Assembly (NCBI GenBank): GCA_013400155.1
Contig: VXBM01000218.1
Span: forward strand, 186,001 to 250,000
Source: Helopsaltes ochotensis
Lineage: Eukaryota > Chordata > Aves > Passeriformes > Locustellidae
DNA: 64,000 nt
Direction of reading: 5' to 3'
Made by a program: the position numbers and the translations under genes. Positions 38,066 through 49,990 of the stretch are shown here, piece after piece. Within the stretch, counting starts at the first letter, position 1. Each line of letters starts with the position of its first letter. Under the pieces are notes generated by a model. That model saw only the letters and a list, made by a program, of their open reading frames with translations. It was not told the origin of the DNA and searched no databases.

Positions 38066-40693
38066 TTTCTAGGTTGTTCTTAATGTCTCTGTAGCTTTTC
38101 CCATCCCATGATTTCAAACCTTAATCTTTTTCTAATGCCCACATTTGATTTTAAAAGGTTCTACTTGGCACTTACCATCTTTTGAAGAATCCTCACCTGC
38201 ACTGCCTAGAGCCTTCTCATGCCTGTTTTATTTTATGCATCACCTTCCACTCCAGAGAGTAATATCATTAGTGCACTGTCTGCATAAAGCTTCACTTTGA
38301 CATCAAATACAATGTTTTATTATACTGTAATTTTGTCAAATTCTCTGCGGCACTTAACACTTAAGAGGTATCTTTTTTAAATCTCAGTGTTGGCTGAACC
38401 ATCAGAATTTATCAAGCCCCCTGAGTGCCAACAGAGGCCTTTTTTAAGCTGTTATTTCTTGGCTGAGTCATTTCAATATTCTATATATTTTCCTGGTTGC
38501 AGTCACTTGATCTTCTTGACACTTGTAGTAAGTATAGTAATCCAGCTACATGGATTTACTGTCCAAGTTGAATCTAGTTTTCTAAGAATTATCACAACCA
38601 ATTAAAGGTGTTTTCCACTCATACTCAGGGATTGTCCAGCTTTGGTAACTGGAGTAGCAGGCTAGAAAGAGAGGAGACTGTAAGCTGTGTTCCCCGCTGG
38701 TGGAGGGATTTCATGCAGTGAAGCGTAAGAATGTGGTAAAATACAGAGTTATATATTTTGATTTAGAAAATGAGGGTGTACACATCCCCAATAACTAGAA
38801 CAGCTCTGCTGTTACCAGTGAAAAGAATGCCTATGCAATCTGAGTTGAATACGTTGTAATAATGTAATAGAGATTCATTAGTTCAGTGCTGCATTCTCTA
38901 ACTCACCCATGTTTCTCTCTATCCATTTGGAAAATCCAGGTTCTAATAGCAGTGAAAATCCAAGTTCTAATGTCCTATCAGGTAAGATTATATCACATCA
39001 AAATTTTCAGGTCTTAAGTGATTTTCCCCTTTGTGATGGCCCTGCAGTTATTTCCAATATCTTCTGTATGGCAGTAGTCATTTTATGCAGAAAACACATC
39101 ACTGCGTTGTTAGTTCCATAACGTTTCCCTCTTGATATGAGGAGCATCCAGGGAAACCCTGAAGACAGGAAATACCTTTATCTTCATTCTCACTTTTAAT
39201 CCCATTCAGATCATGATTCTGCATTGTCTCTGACCTCCCCCCTCTGTAAAAAGAATAACTCCTTGATAACAACATTCCTGCTTTTTTGCAATAATACCTA
39301 ACTATAAAGACAGACACCTGTGTAATTTGCACCACAGAAACACTTTTTGCAGTTAATACAAATTTTGCCTTAATTTTATGCTATCCACTACTTCTTCCTC
39401 ATTTTTGCCTTTTTTATTTCCCGAATCCTTTATACCTTTTCTCAAAGGTGCTATGTTTACTATAGCCTAATAACAAGGTTCTATTCCTGCAATTCATCAG
39501 CCTCCATCAGACATTCATAATAATTTGGGCTTCTGGTTTCATCACAGGAAGCAGTGATGAAGGAGTAAAACCCCAACCATGAGCAGGTACATATAATGCA
39601 GTTCTTTGCCCATATTTACCTAACTGGCTTGTAAAAATTCAGCTGCTGTGTTCTTGCTGTGTATCAGCTTTGGTGGAGCAGACTCTGTGGGTTCTTTGCA
39701 GTTTTGTACAATGTTTGAGGACCTTTCACTCCCTCAGGAATGGTCTTTATCCATTATCTGCGAGCTTTCTTGCCCAGTTGCTTCCTGTGCTATATTTTGT
39801 GTTGCACTGCATGTTTTTTAACAATGCATGTGTTGAGGGCAATGAGTTATGCTTTAACAAGATAATACTCATAATTTATCTGTGTCCTGCTGGAGGCTTA
39901 GCAAGCATTCCCCTCTGTCAGGGGGCAGTGCAGGTGCTGAACTCAGGCTGGAACGGGATGAGCCACACCCTACACAAAGTGGAAAGCAGAAGATAAAGAG
40001 AATTTGGAACCTCTTGGCTTCCAGCTGCCTGTTCTGACAAGCCACAGGGCTTTCCAGCTATGCTGGATTACTGCAAATGGATTCTTTAAATGACCTTAAA
40101 ACACTCCTTCACAACACTCAGGGGAGACTGGATGGCATTGTTAAATTGTGTGCAGTTGAAGCAACCATGGGTCAATTACCCTCAGCTGCCGAATCTTCCA
40201 GTAGAGCACTTCCTATCAGCATCAGTGCTCACTTTAGCAAGTTCCCAGGAATAAATCTCTTGGCACACTATGCCGAAGAGAGAAAGAGGGATGGGGAATT
40301 AGGGCACTCTGAGTACCTCACTTTTCTGACAAAACACCTCAAAAGTTAATCTGAAAAGCAAGGTTGCTAAAGTAGTTTTGACCCTTGAAGAATACAGGTT
40401 ATCACTACAATCACTTCTAAGTGAAAGCATCAAATACAGTTTACACCAGAAATTGTGATTCCATTTCACAAAGTTTTATCTCTCAGCAATGCAAAATGGA
40501 TAAGTAATTAACCTGTCATTTTTAAAATTGAAAAATATGTACTAGGTAATTGCTTCATTTAATTGAAAACTACAATTTCGAAAAAAATTAAAAGAAAATA
40601 ATTAGTCTTAAAAGTGTGAAATTATTCATTAAGCACCTGTTACTCCCCCCCAAAAACCCTGAACATGAGATCAACCAGAATTTTGTTTTATAT
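38066..40693. other. Gene-poor interval, nothing recognised
   Basis: AT-rich sequence without recognised exon or repeat family. A 90-codon open frame at 40077-40349 (+) matches nothing known. Confidence 0.45.
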
Positions 40694-40972
40694 TTAAGCC
40701 AGAGCAGTTGTAGCAGATTCAGAAATTAGTATAATAGTTTGTTCAAGACCTGCAGAAAGTCTACAACAAGCATAAACATGATCATTTTCTCCAGCAACAT
40801 CACCAGGGATACTTTCAAGCAACTGTATTGATTCATCTTTTGTGAATTCTATAAGAAAATTAACAGTGACAGAAGCCTGAAAGAGTCCTTGCCGCTGATT
40901 TTTCATCAAATCAAATGAAGGAAAGCAGAAACAATTGTATCTGCTGCTGTATTGTTTCTCATCATAAAGGTC
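40694..40972 (-). other. Candidate terminal coding exon, unidentified protein
   Basis: On the minus strand a very good acceptor (CTCTTTTTACTTGTAG) precedes 40972. The frame then stays open for 92 codons, from DLYDEKQYSSRYNCF through SVTVNFLIEFTKDESIQLL and ENDHVYACCRL to ATTALA and TAA at 40696-40694. It is in phase with the candidate exon at 41533-41279. A possible poly(A) signal, ATTAAA, lies further on at about 40560. No family recognised. Chance is a serious alternative. Confidence 0.25.
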
Positions 40973-41278
40973 CTACAAGTAAAAAGAGGTTTCTTGTGAA
41001 ACAACTACAATGTGCAAAAAGGACGAGCCGCTGTTGGACACTGCCAACAAGAGCAGTTTGCTTGAAGGAACGACAATGTCAGGAAACCATAATGAACATA
41101 AAGTGTCTAAACTTAAAAATACAGCCTGATCAACACTGCATCTCTCCACATATTTAATTTAGAGAAAATACTTGCTCATAATATTAACCTCAGGTTGTTA
41201 TTTTATGAAGAGCAGTCAGCCAGGAAGTCCAAAGAGCCACATTTCTCACAAGGAAAAATCCACCTATTTTATTCCTAC

Positions 41279-41533
41279 CCCTTGAAGCTCTGCTTCCTTT
41301 TTTGGTTTAGATAGGCTGGGTAGAGATGGAGGAAACTGCATGAGGAGTGTCATGGATGAACTTTCAAGTTGTTTACGCAGCTCCTCAAGAAGTGATAACT
41401 GCTCAGCTGGCTCTTGTTGAGGCAGAGCACTCGTGCCAAAGAGAGCATTATGGTACTGAACAGTTTCAGAGGTGCAGAGAAAGCTCTTGACAACCTTCTG
41501 CCCATTTAAATAAATAAAAACTAATTCCCACTG
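41279..41533 (-). other. Candidate penultimate coding exon, unidentified protein
   Basis: On the minus strand the acceptor CTATCTTCTTTCCAG precedes 41533. The frame is open for exactly 85 codons (QWELVFIYLNGQKVVKSFL..., EQLSLLEELRKQLESSSM, LMQFPPSLPSLSKPKKEAELQG) to a donor GGG followed by GTAGGA at 41278. Entry and exit are phase 0, matching the next candidate exon across a 306-nt intron. The LSLLEELRKQLE stretch looks helical. No family recognised. The donor is only fair. Confidence 0.25.
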
Positions 41534-41664
41534 CTGGAAAGAAGATAGACTGCTGCTTTCTCCAGTGCTACAAAGAAGAAAAGAAAGTTGTTTTTACTAC
41601 TTCCTGATAGAATAAAAAATGCCAGTGCAGCAATTAATCTACTGCCAGTCCTACTTTGTCCAAG

Positions 41665-41910
41665 AAGCTGAGTCAGGGGAGGTTTAGGTTGGATGCTAGG
41701 AAAAATTTTTTCACCTAGAGGGTAGTTGGGCACTGGAACAGACTCCCCAGGGAAGTGGTCACAGCACCAAAGCCTGGCAGAGTTCAAAGATCATTTGGAC
41801 AACACTCTTGGGCTTATGGTGCGACTCTTAGGGTGCCCTGTATACGGCCAGGGGTTGGAGTCAATGATCCTTGTGAGTTCCTTCCAACTCGGGCTATCCT
41901 GTAATTCTAA
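41665..41910 (+). mobile_element. CR1 LINE 3'-end fragment
   Basis: Sense-strand CR1 words: GGTTTAGGTTGGATGCTAGG, AAAAATTTTTTCACC, GGGCACTGGAACAG, CCCAGGGAAGTGG, GGGTTGGAGTCAATGATCC and TTCCTTCCAACTCGGG. About 245 nt of the 3' end survive. The variant 3' region differs from the copy at 43.4 kb, so two CR1 subfamilies are likely. Confidence 0.9.
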
Positions 41911-43390
41911 AATAAGGAAAAATTCCTAATAGTTCAATGTAAGTTTGGGACAGATAAAGTCCTGCAATTATCATTCTGAAAACACAGGGTTTTCATTTTT
42001 CAGCATCAGAGGTACAATTTCATCTCAGAAAATGTTTGGTAGGGACCTGCAAGCTCAAGAGACTCAAGTTGCTCAGCATTTCCAAATACTGGAAGTCAGG
42101 GAAACATTTTCAGTCACACCATGGATTCTTTCACCTCTCTGTCCCTTGTACACATTTCTCAAAAGGAAAAATTCACATTTTACACTTGTACACTGTGGAT
42201 TGCAAGTGATCCTTTGGAATGGTTTCTTAATCCTCCTATCTTTTAAAGCACAATTCACCCCACAGAGAAATTGAGAGAAGTTAATTAAAAAGTTCTACGC
42301 AAGCATCTGTTTTACAAGATTCTTAAAGGCACATTCACCTTTGAAGTTATTTCAAGCACAGAAGTATCTGGAGCTGAGAGTTAAGCAGGACATTTTGATA
42401 CCCACCATGTACTTTCTGCTGACATGATCCATGCAGTGGAAAAGCAATCATTATCTTATAACTTGCATGGAAAGGCAGTGTTACTCAAGTGAAGGCCAGC
42501 TCTGACACCACTTACTGTCAGCTGGACGTGAGGCCATGGCCAGCCCCAGGACATTTGCACTCTGGCACTCTCAAAGTCTCTAATTCCTGCATCTACTCCT
42601 CAGATCTCATGAAAGGTCTCAAGCTGCACTCAGGCACTGAGTTTTCAGCTCAGACTGAAAAGGTAATTATTTCAAGAGGATTAATTTAGTATTAAGACTA
42701 TGATTACTCCTTGGATAGTTCTCCTTTTCAGTATGCTGAGTATCTGTTTGTGGATTAGCCTGATTCTTTATTACTATTGTTGTTGCTATGGACAGCACTA
42801 TTTAATTATTTTTATTAAATCTCCATCTAAAAACCCCAAAGAATACTGCAATAAAGAAATGACACAATAATAGTAAATCCATATACTGTTGGGAGTACAT
42901 GATACAAGTTTGGTTTTTGTCAGAAGGATATTATTAATTACAATTCGATTCCTAGCTTCTCTTCTAATAGTTTCAGGGAAACTATTAAAAATGGGGTTAA
43001 TTTATAAGAACAATCACCATGGTTTGTGTATGTCAGTGGGTACAAGTTACATCTGACAGCTCACAAATGATCAGTGACTGATTCATTGTGTGATATTTAC
43101 AGTTTACACTTTTCCCTTCTTGGTAAAATTCAAGACTTCAGAAAAGAGAATCCCTAGGTTTATTTATTAATTGATAATTCATATGAAAACTGTAAGGACT
43201 CATACAAGCTTCTGGACAAGGCTACAAGACATGTTGTAGAAGCCCACAGGTATATGAACTTTCCACCCTTCATTCCCCTCCCATGTGAATGCCAGCTCAG
43301 TTTCATGAATGTTGAGAAATTAAGGAACCAGAACTTGACAGAAATGCACTACCTATGACATGACTCATTCCAGCATTTTCTGTCAGAAGG

Positions 43391-43515
43391 GAAGATTGGA
43401 TGGGACTCTAAGCAACCTGCTCTAGTAAAAAAGGTGTCCTTGCCCATGGCAAAGGGGTTGGGACAAGATGGTCTTTAAGGATCCTTCCAACCCAAACCAT
43501 TCTATGACTCTATGA
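43391..43515 (+). mobile_element. CR1 LINE 3'-end fragment
   Basis: Contains AGCAACCTGCTCTAGT, GTGTCCTTGCCCATGGCA, GGGGTTGGGACAAGATGGTC and CCTTCCAACCCAAACCATTC, and ends in the CR1-type 3' repeat TCTATGACTCTATGA. About 125 nt, strongly 5'-truncated. Confidence 0.92.
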
Positions 43516-46500
43516 AGCTGCAGTTTATACAGAACACTAGAGACTCTGGGAAATAAAGTGGAGTAAAAGGACCCAGAGACAGCTCTGACATTACAAATTG
43601 TCCAAACATGGCACCTTCACTGCACAAAAGCATTTGTTGCCAAAGTGAAAAACTTTCTCTGTTGTCAGCTGATTTCCTGAAGCACACATTAGCATCTCAT
43701 AAAGGCAGAGTCCTTTTCAAATCTCCTTTCTTATCTTACTAGAATTCTGCTGAATCACCAGTGGTGTGAGGAGGCAGGAATAAAACAGTCCAGAGAATGT
43801 ACTTGTCATACCTGCTCTTACCGTTCTTTTTTACCCTTGGACAACACTATTAAAAGAAAGCTTGTCATTGTTCCAATAACTGCAGCACTGCAGAGAAGTA
43901 TCCAATGGTTCTACTTTGTCAAGTGGAAAGTATTGACATTCTAAAAGGCTGTCTGGATAAAAGTCTCCACATAATCTTTGATAATGATGTCCATTCCATA
44001 CAGACCATTAAGACTCTTGATTCTTCAAGCATTGAGAACCATCAAAGACAATGTTTCTTAAGTTAAAATATTTAACCATTTAGCTTACTTTGTGGTTTGA
44101 TTTCTGCTGGTCATTCTTCACATTCTTACTCCTAAGATAAGTCATTAAAAGGTGTGATAAGTTCACACTTAAACTATAAAAGTAAAAGGTTAGATCTTGA
44201 TGCCTTTCACACATTTTTATTCAGATTTTATTCAACAAGGTCACTTACACATTTGTGCACCAGAAAAAAATCAGAAACAAGAACGAAATAAACCTGAGGA
44301 ATCCCTGTACAGAAACTCCTACTTCATTGAAAATTGTTCTGATTTTGCCCCCTTTTTTTTTTTCACTGATCTGAAACAAAAATAAATGTAGCTTATAATG
44401 AAAGTCCATACTGCCTTTACAAAAGCTGTGTTAGTTAAAGCACAGCATGTGCTTTTAAAATCATTTTCAGCAATACAACCTGTGCAGAAATAAATGCTTA
44501 GGAGAGCCTGTTTGAAAGTGAATGTGGCACCTGAGGAAAAGAACGTATCAGCTATCAGTTTCAGCAACATCAGGAACCTGCCTGGTTCTATCTGTGAGCA
44601 TGTTTGAGCTTGCCCTCGCATTAACAACATAACTGGTGAAGGAAACAGTTTCACCAACTCACTGCTCTGACAAGCTGGTAGGTTCCTATTTTGTCCTATC
44701 CTGGAATCCGATTTTTTTCCCTCTGGCATATGTAGGTGCTAAAAATGGCTTGATTGCTTTGTGCCATGCTAGGTTTGTGCACTGACCTCCCTCAGCATAG
44801 ACCAGTGGGGAGGGGGAATCAGGTGCACACAGAAGAAGTTGCATTTGCATTCTACAAGGAAAGATTGCCATTTGCGGATTATGAGGGCTTATGCACCAAG
44901 GAGCAATAAAAAAAACACATAAAGAATGCAGTTGGATCACATTTAAAGCAGTTTAGTTGGTGCAGAGAAATCCAACTTAAATTGTTTATCCAGAAGAGCT
45001 GTCAGGAAATAAAACATTTAACTGTGTGCACCATTAGCAAATACCTTTTAACCAGCTCCAGCTGACAGCAGCTATCTTTGTTTATTCCTGAAACGGAACC
45101 AGTGAGCTCAGAATGCATCCTGTCCCAGCCTTGTCTCCTTTTATCCCCCAGAAAACCAGTGGGAACTTTCTCACAATGTATTTTTTTAGCTTTGGGCATC
45201 TGTGTAGCAACGTGGAATATCACCTCCAGCGATATATTTCCCCTCCAAACATCTTTCCCAGGCCATTCTACTGTAGCTCATTTGTTTTTTGAAAGATTCA
45301 CTGTCTGCAGCACTCCAGGAAGATTCAGGAGGACATTAGGAAAATCTTTCCAAGATTAAACATTGAAAGTAACAGGGAAAATTGACTGGATTTTTTAGGG
45401 GGCAGAGGAAGAGGAAGTTTTTTCTTCTGTCTGAAGTCTCAGTGGTGTGCCAGCAAGTTAAATATCACTGAGGAGTGAAAGAAGGAGGGAGATAGGCTCT
45501 GTAAGCCCCAGTTTTCTATGATTCAGTATGCTCTCCCATCAAAATGAGAAGTTATTTAAGGATAATTCACAGCTGCTTAGGAAGAATAAAAATAGGTTCT
45601 ATCTGCAAAACTCAGATCCATGATTTACATATTGCAAGCACTAAAATGGACAAAGATTCAAAAATCTTTTCAGGGATCCTGCCCTGAGAAAACTTTGTTG
45701 TTATATAATATGAACTCCTACAAATAGTAGTATCATTTCAGTGAAAAACATGAAAGTTGCAGGTAGTGGATGTACATTTATGGCCCAGAATCAAGTAGGT
45801 AGAAAAATCAAACCATTCCCAGTGGTCCTAGATATAAACAATGGATGAGCTGTACTAATTAGCTTTCACTTACAAGTGCAAATCAGGTTAATTAAAAACA
45901 AACTTTACTACATTACAGCACTGAAGACGCCCCTCTCCCTAATTCAAGTACAGATGAATGGATACAGCAAATTTGATCTATATGTGTTCACTGGGTTAAT
46001 TAAAAGTCAGGCATGCATCTGCAGAACCAGACAGAATTTTTTATTTTGACAACGGCTGTTGGCAACTGGGGATTAAGGAAAAGATGAAGAAAAAAACCCA
46101 TCTGATATCTGTTGAAGTTGAAAGGTTCTTTACACCAGGAAATCTAAGTACTGCTGACATGAGAAATGTTGACTCTCAAGCAAAGCCTTCCACACTGTCC
46201 TCTGCACTGCCTTTTTTTTTTCTTCCTATGGAGACTGCTGTGTCTATGCCTGAAGGCATGAACTCATTCTGTGTTATTGTCAGCCTCTTGTTTAGAAATG
46301 TCAGCAGAACAAAATGACTAAGTAAATCTCTGTCTAATTCTTAAGATGATCTTGGTGGCAGAGGCTTTAAATACGTGTCCAGAAGTACTGGATTCTCTCT
46401 TACCTTCCCTGGAATATCCTTTTAAGAGATGACAAATGCTGTATTCCCTACTGTGGTACATAATCTCTTCATATGGGAACGGTATGTCAGGAGAAAATGT

Positions 46501-49430
46501 TAAGCAGATCCTGTCTGTGTGGGGGAGCCAATAAATGACCTCATTCATCAAGAATTCAAGCACAGCCACATCTTAACCTGCCTCACAGAGGCAGCAATTT
46601 TATCTCACTTCATCTTCCTCCTCCTTCCCCTTCAGTGGCATGAAATAGTAATTTAGATGCAAGAAAACCCAATGTGTATGAGGAAACTCATTTCCAGGAT
46701 GCTTTCTCCACAGCACTTTTGACAAACAAATGGTTGTGCTCCCACACTGGTGGCTCCAAGGCAGCACCAAGCAGGATGCCAGAACATCTGAACGCTGCAG
46801 GACAAAGAGGCTGAAGATGGAAGGACAAACAGTTCTACTGCCCAGGGACCCCTCAGGCACCTTCAGTCCGAGGAACTCAATGCAACACCAAAGTGGCAAC
46901 ATTCACACCTACAACTGGGCAAGGTCAATTCTTGCTGGGTTTCTGCCATCACAATGTGAAAGGATGTTCAAAGTACAGGAGAACAACACGAGGTGAATTC
47001 AGCACAAGAGCAAGAAGCTGGCACTTGTAAACTCCTTGCCCATCTTAGTTATTCCAGTGAACTGTGAAATGCAGATGATGAGGCCTCTCTCCCAGCCAAG
47101 CTAAAAGTCTATGCTGGCGTATTCATAAAACTGAGATAATTAAGCAATAATTCCACTTATATTTCGGCCACTACTTTTCCTATTAAACCTCCTGAGTAAT
47201 TTAACATAGCTCAGAATGAAAAGAAACAAAAAAAAACCACCGCAGTGAAAAATATGCTTCTTTAAAGTTGTACTCTTCACTTAAAGGAAAACTGTTGGGG
47301 AAAATAAAACTAATTCTAAGTACATCACAAGTATAAGAGAAGAGTAAACTTTAATTATCTCGCTGTTATAGTTTTCAATAAAGATTTATTAGCAATCAGT
47401 TCCAACTGACAGCAGTTTGAAATCTTTCAATGCTGAATTTAGGATGAGGAAATATAAAATCTATTTGATTTTTTTAAAACAAGACATCTTAAAGAAGATA
47501 TTTTTAAACAAAACCATAGGTGCAGAATACCTTGCATAGCCACAAGATGAATCTTTCTGAAATAAAATAATAATAAAAAGGCATGTATAAAACAAAATAA
47601 TCTAAATACAAGTGTCTTAATCATGAGTATACTTTAATTGCTTGTTTGTCATTAGCAACTTAAGCTTGGCAGTCTAAAGCTTATTAACCTCAAGAAAAAA
47701 ATGGTACATGTTTTTTCCAGCATCTCTTTTGCGGAAGAGTCAAACTTTCTGCCTTTGAACTTTATCATATTTGGAAAACAGACTAGATCACAACTTCAGA
47801 TAAAATCTTTCCTCATCAGAAAGCACCTGACATTTCAAATCAACTTTGTCTCGGATTACAGCGACTCAGCATTCAGTGCTGAATTTTGAGTTGAACAGAA
47901 TTCATCACTTAAATGCCAAAACAAAATCACCCAGCTGGCTTCCTACTTGGAAGCAAGTGAGCAAGGCTGAAATTGTTCTGAAATTTCACTGTCAGCATAT
48001 TTTGGTAGTAACAGACATCTCTTGCTGAAGACATCCTGATTTCCCTCCTCACTTCTCCCTTGATTTTACGTCAGATGAAGAGATATGCCACTGATGTAGT
48101 CAGATTAGTAAAAGCAACTTTGTTTTGAAGGGAGTGAATGCAGCTAAAATCAGAGTGAAAAGCCTTATTTTTCTGCACGTCAAGTGCACGTCTACAAGAC
48201 AGAGAAGCCACAGGAACCTGCATTGTCTGGCCACCCTACCTGCAAAATCTATAAAGAAGCAAGTGTCACAATTTTTTTCAGGTGACAGAATTATAAATAT
48301 GTGAGAAGTGAGCTATTCTGCCATGTTTTACTATAAATAGATTCTTATTTACCTTTTGATATGAAATCCTTTGGAACTGAAAGATGGAAGAGTTTCACTC
48401 AGCTTGGCTATGGTGTGCTAGATGAGATTGGATTACAAGTAGGAGAAAACTAGGGCGAAATTATATAGGAATATGTTCTCCTCCTCCATCTTTTGGAAGT
48501 TTGAACACATTTTAACACTTGAATAAAATTCTACTCCTCTTTTATTACACTTGAATGCTCACTTACAGTGCTAAGCTGAGCAGTTTCATTTGAATATTCT
48601 ACAAACGGTGTTACCTCTCAAATATCACCAAGGATTTTGCTGTTATTAAGACACTGGAAAAGCCAGCTGAGTGGGAAAAGCAAAGGGCAGTTTATTTTTA
48701 ACTCCTCCCATTACTGTCGCTTTCCCAAATGATTTGATCTTACTGAAAGGCTGGAACTGTCCCCCTAAATCTTCTCCTGCTGGAGACAATGTCATAAGGT
48801 CAAACGAGAATCGGTCATAGGAAAAATCTTTCTTCCACTCAGCTCCCTCTCTGCAGCACACAGACCCACCTGGCACCTCAGCTCTGCTCCAGCACTTGGT
48901 GGAGAGAGCGGGGTGTGTTTTCAGAGGGCAGAATAGCAAAGATGGAGAACAACCCATCAGAATTCCCCTTACAGAGCCACTGCTGGAGGGCAGAAGACAG
49001 ACATACAAGCAGCACTTCCCTCCTCTGCAAAGGAAGTGGTCAAGGAAAAGGCAGAGAACAAACAGGCAGTGAAAATCAGGGACAAGAAATGGATATCCAT
49101 AACTTCAGCTGCACCAGTGTAGCAGGAAAGCTCTTCCTAGAGCAGGGATAAAATCACTGGAACAATACCCTACTTGCAAAGCTGACAGTGCTGGATGGAG
49201 GAGGGGGAGTCAGGGAGTCATGCTGCTCTTGGTGCTGAATAATGCTGGAACCTGCCTGACTCACCCATCCCAAAGTTAAACATCCTGGCAGTGAGGTGAA
49301 CACGTGGCAGACCTCATAAAGGGACAAACAAGTGACACTTCTGGTAACTTATCTAAAGGTGCTAAGCTGACACTGCTGGCCCAGAAATAGGATTGGCCGA
49401 CAATCACTTTATATTGCCATTATATTTATA
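43516..49430. other. Gene-poor interval with one exon-like segment
   Basis: No recognised gene or transposable element. On the minus strand about 46570-46404 gives VAVLEFLMNEVIYWLPHTD...LLKGYSREG before a good donor (GGAAG followed by GTAAGA), but its acceptor is poor and it matches no family. Confidence 0.4.
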
Positions 49431-49431
49431 T

Positions 49432-49461
49432 ACACACACACACGCATGCATGCACACACAT
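49432..49461 (+). repeat. Alternating purine-pyrimidine (CA)n/GCATGC tract
   Basis: A continuous ACAC...GCATGCATGC...ACACATA alternation of about 30 nt, a classic Z-DNA-prone sequence and a likely polymorphic microsatellite. Confidence 0.85.
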
Positions 49462-49589
49462 AAAAATAGGTAGTAGTGACATATTCTATGTATCACTGCA
49501 AAAGCCCAGCCCCACCTTTTAACAGGAAGGTTTCCTGACAAGCCCCTCCTCAGAGTGTGTGTGGAGATTGCTCCCTTGGGTGGGGACAC

Positions 49590-49990
49590 CCCTAAAGGTT
49601 ACTCCTGGAGGCTGAGTAACATCAATCTCTTCTTAATACCTGGTTTGCTAGCTTTAATGTAATTGCTGCAAGATAATTGCTTGCATATAATTGCTCCAAT
49701 ATTGCTCCAAAAATAGTGCACTATGCATGTGGTTATAGCTACCTGTACTGTGTGGTAAATAATTCTGATTCTGATTCTTCTAGTCTAATCAGTACCATAA
49801 TAAATAATTTATTTTTATATTAATTTGGTTTGCCACCCTTAATCCTGCTGGGCAAAGTTGGATAAAGTCTCAATTACACCTGCACAATCCTTTGGACATA
49901 AACCACTGACAGAGTCTGGGGCCAAGACCGGCTCCAAGTGCACATAGGCTCCTCTCTGAGAGGGAGTTTGGAAAGCAGGAGCTCTGTCCA
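49590..49990 (+). other. Possible LTR-like or decayed repeat region
   Basis: The stretch combines repeated AATTGCT units (49663-49712), duplicated ATTCTGATTCTGATTC, an AATAAATAATTTATT signal near 49800 and then TTTGCCACCC...GGATAAAGTCTCAATTACACC. The order resembles U3-R-U5 of a solo LTR. I could not define TG...CA ends or a target-site duplication, so this is weak. Confidence 0.2.

Noticed and set aside
40077..40349. 90-codon ATG-started + frame
   Set aside because: No family match, no transcript signals; length is within chance.
41521..41787. 88-codon minus-strand open frame
   Set aside because: Most of it is antisense to the CR1 fragment; not a protein.
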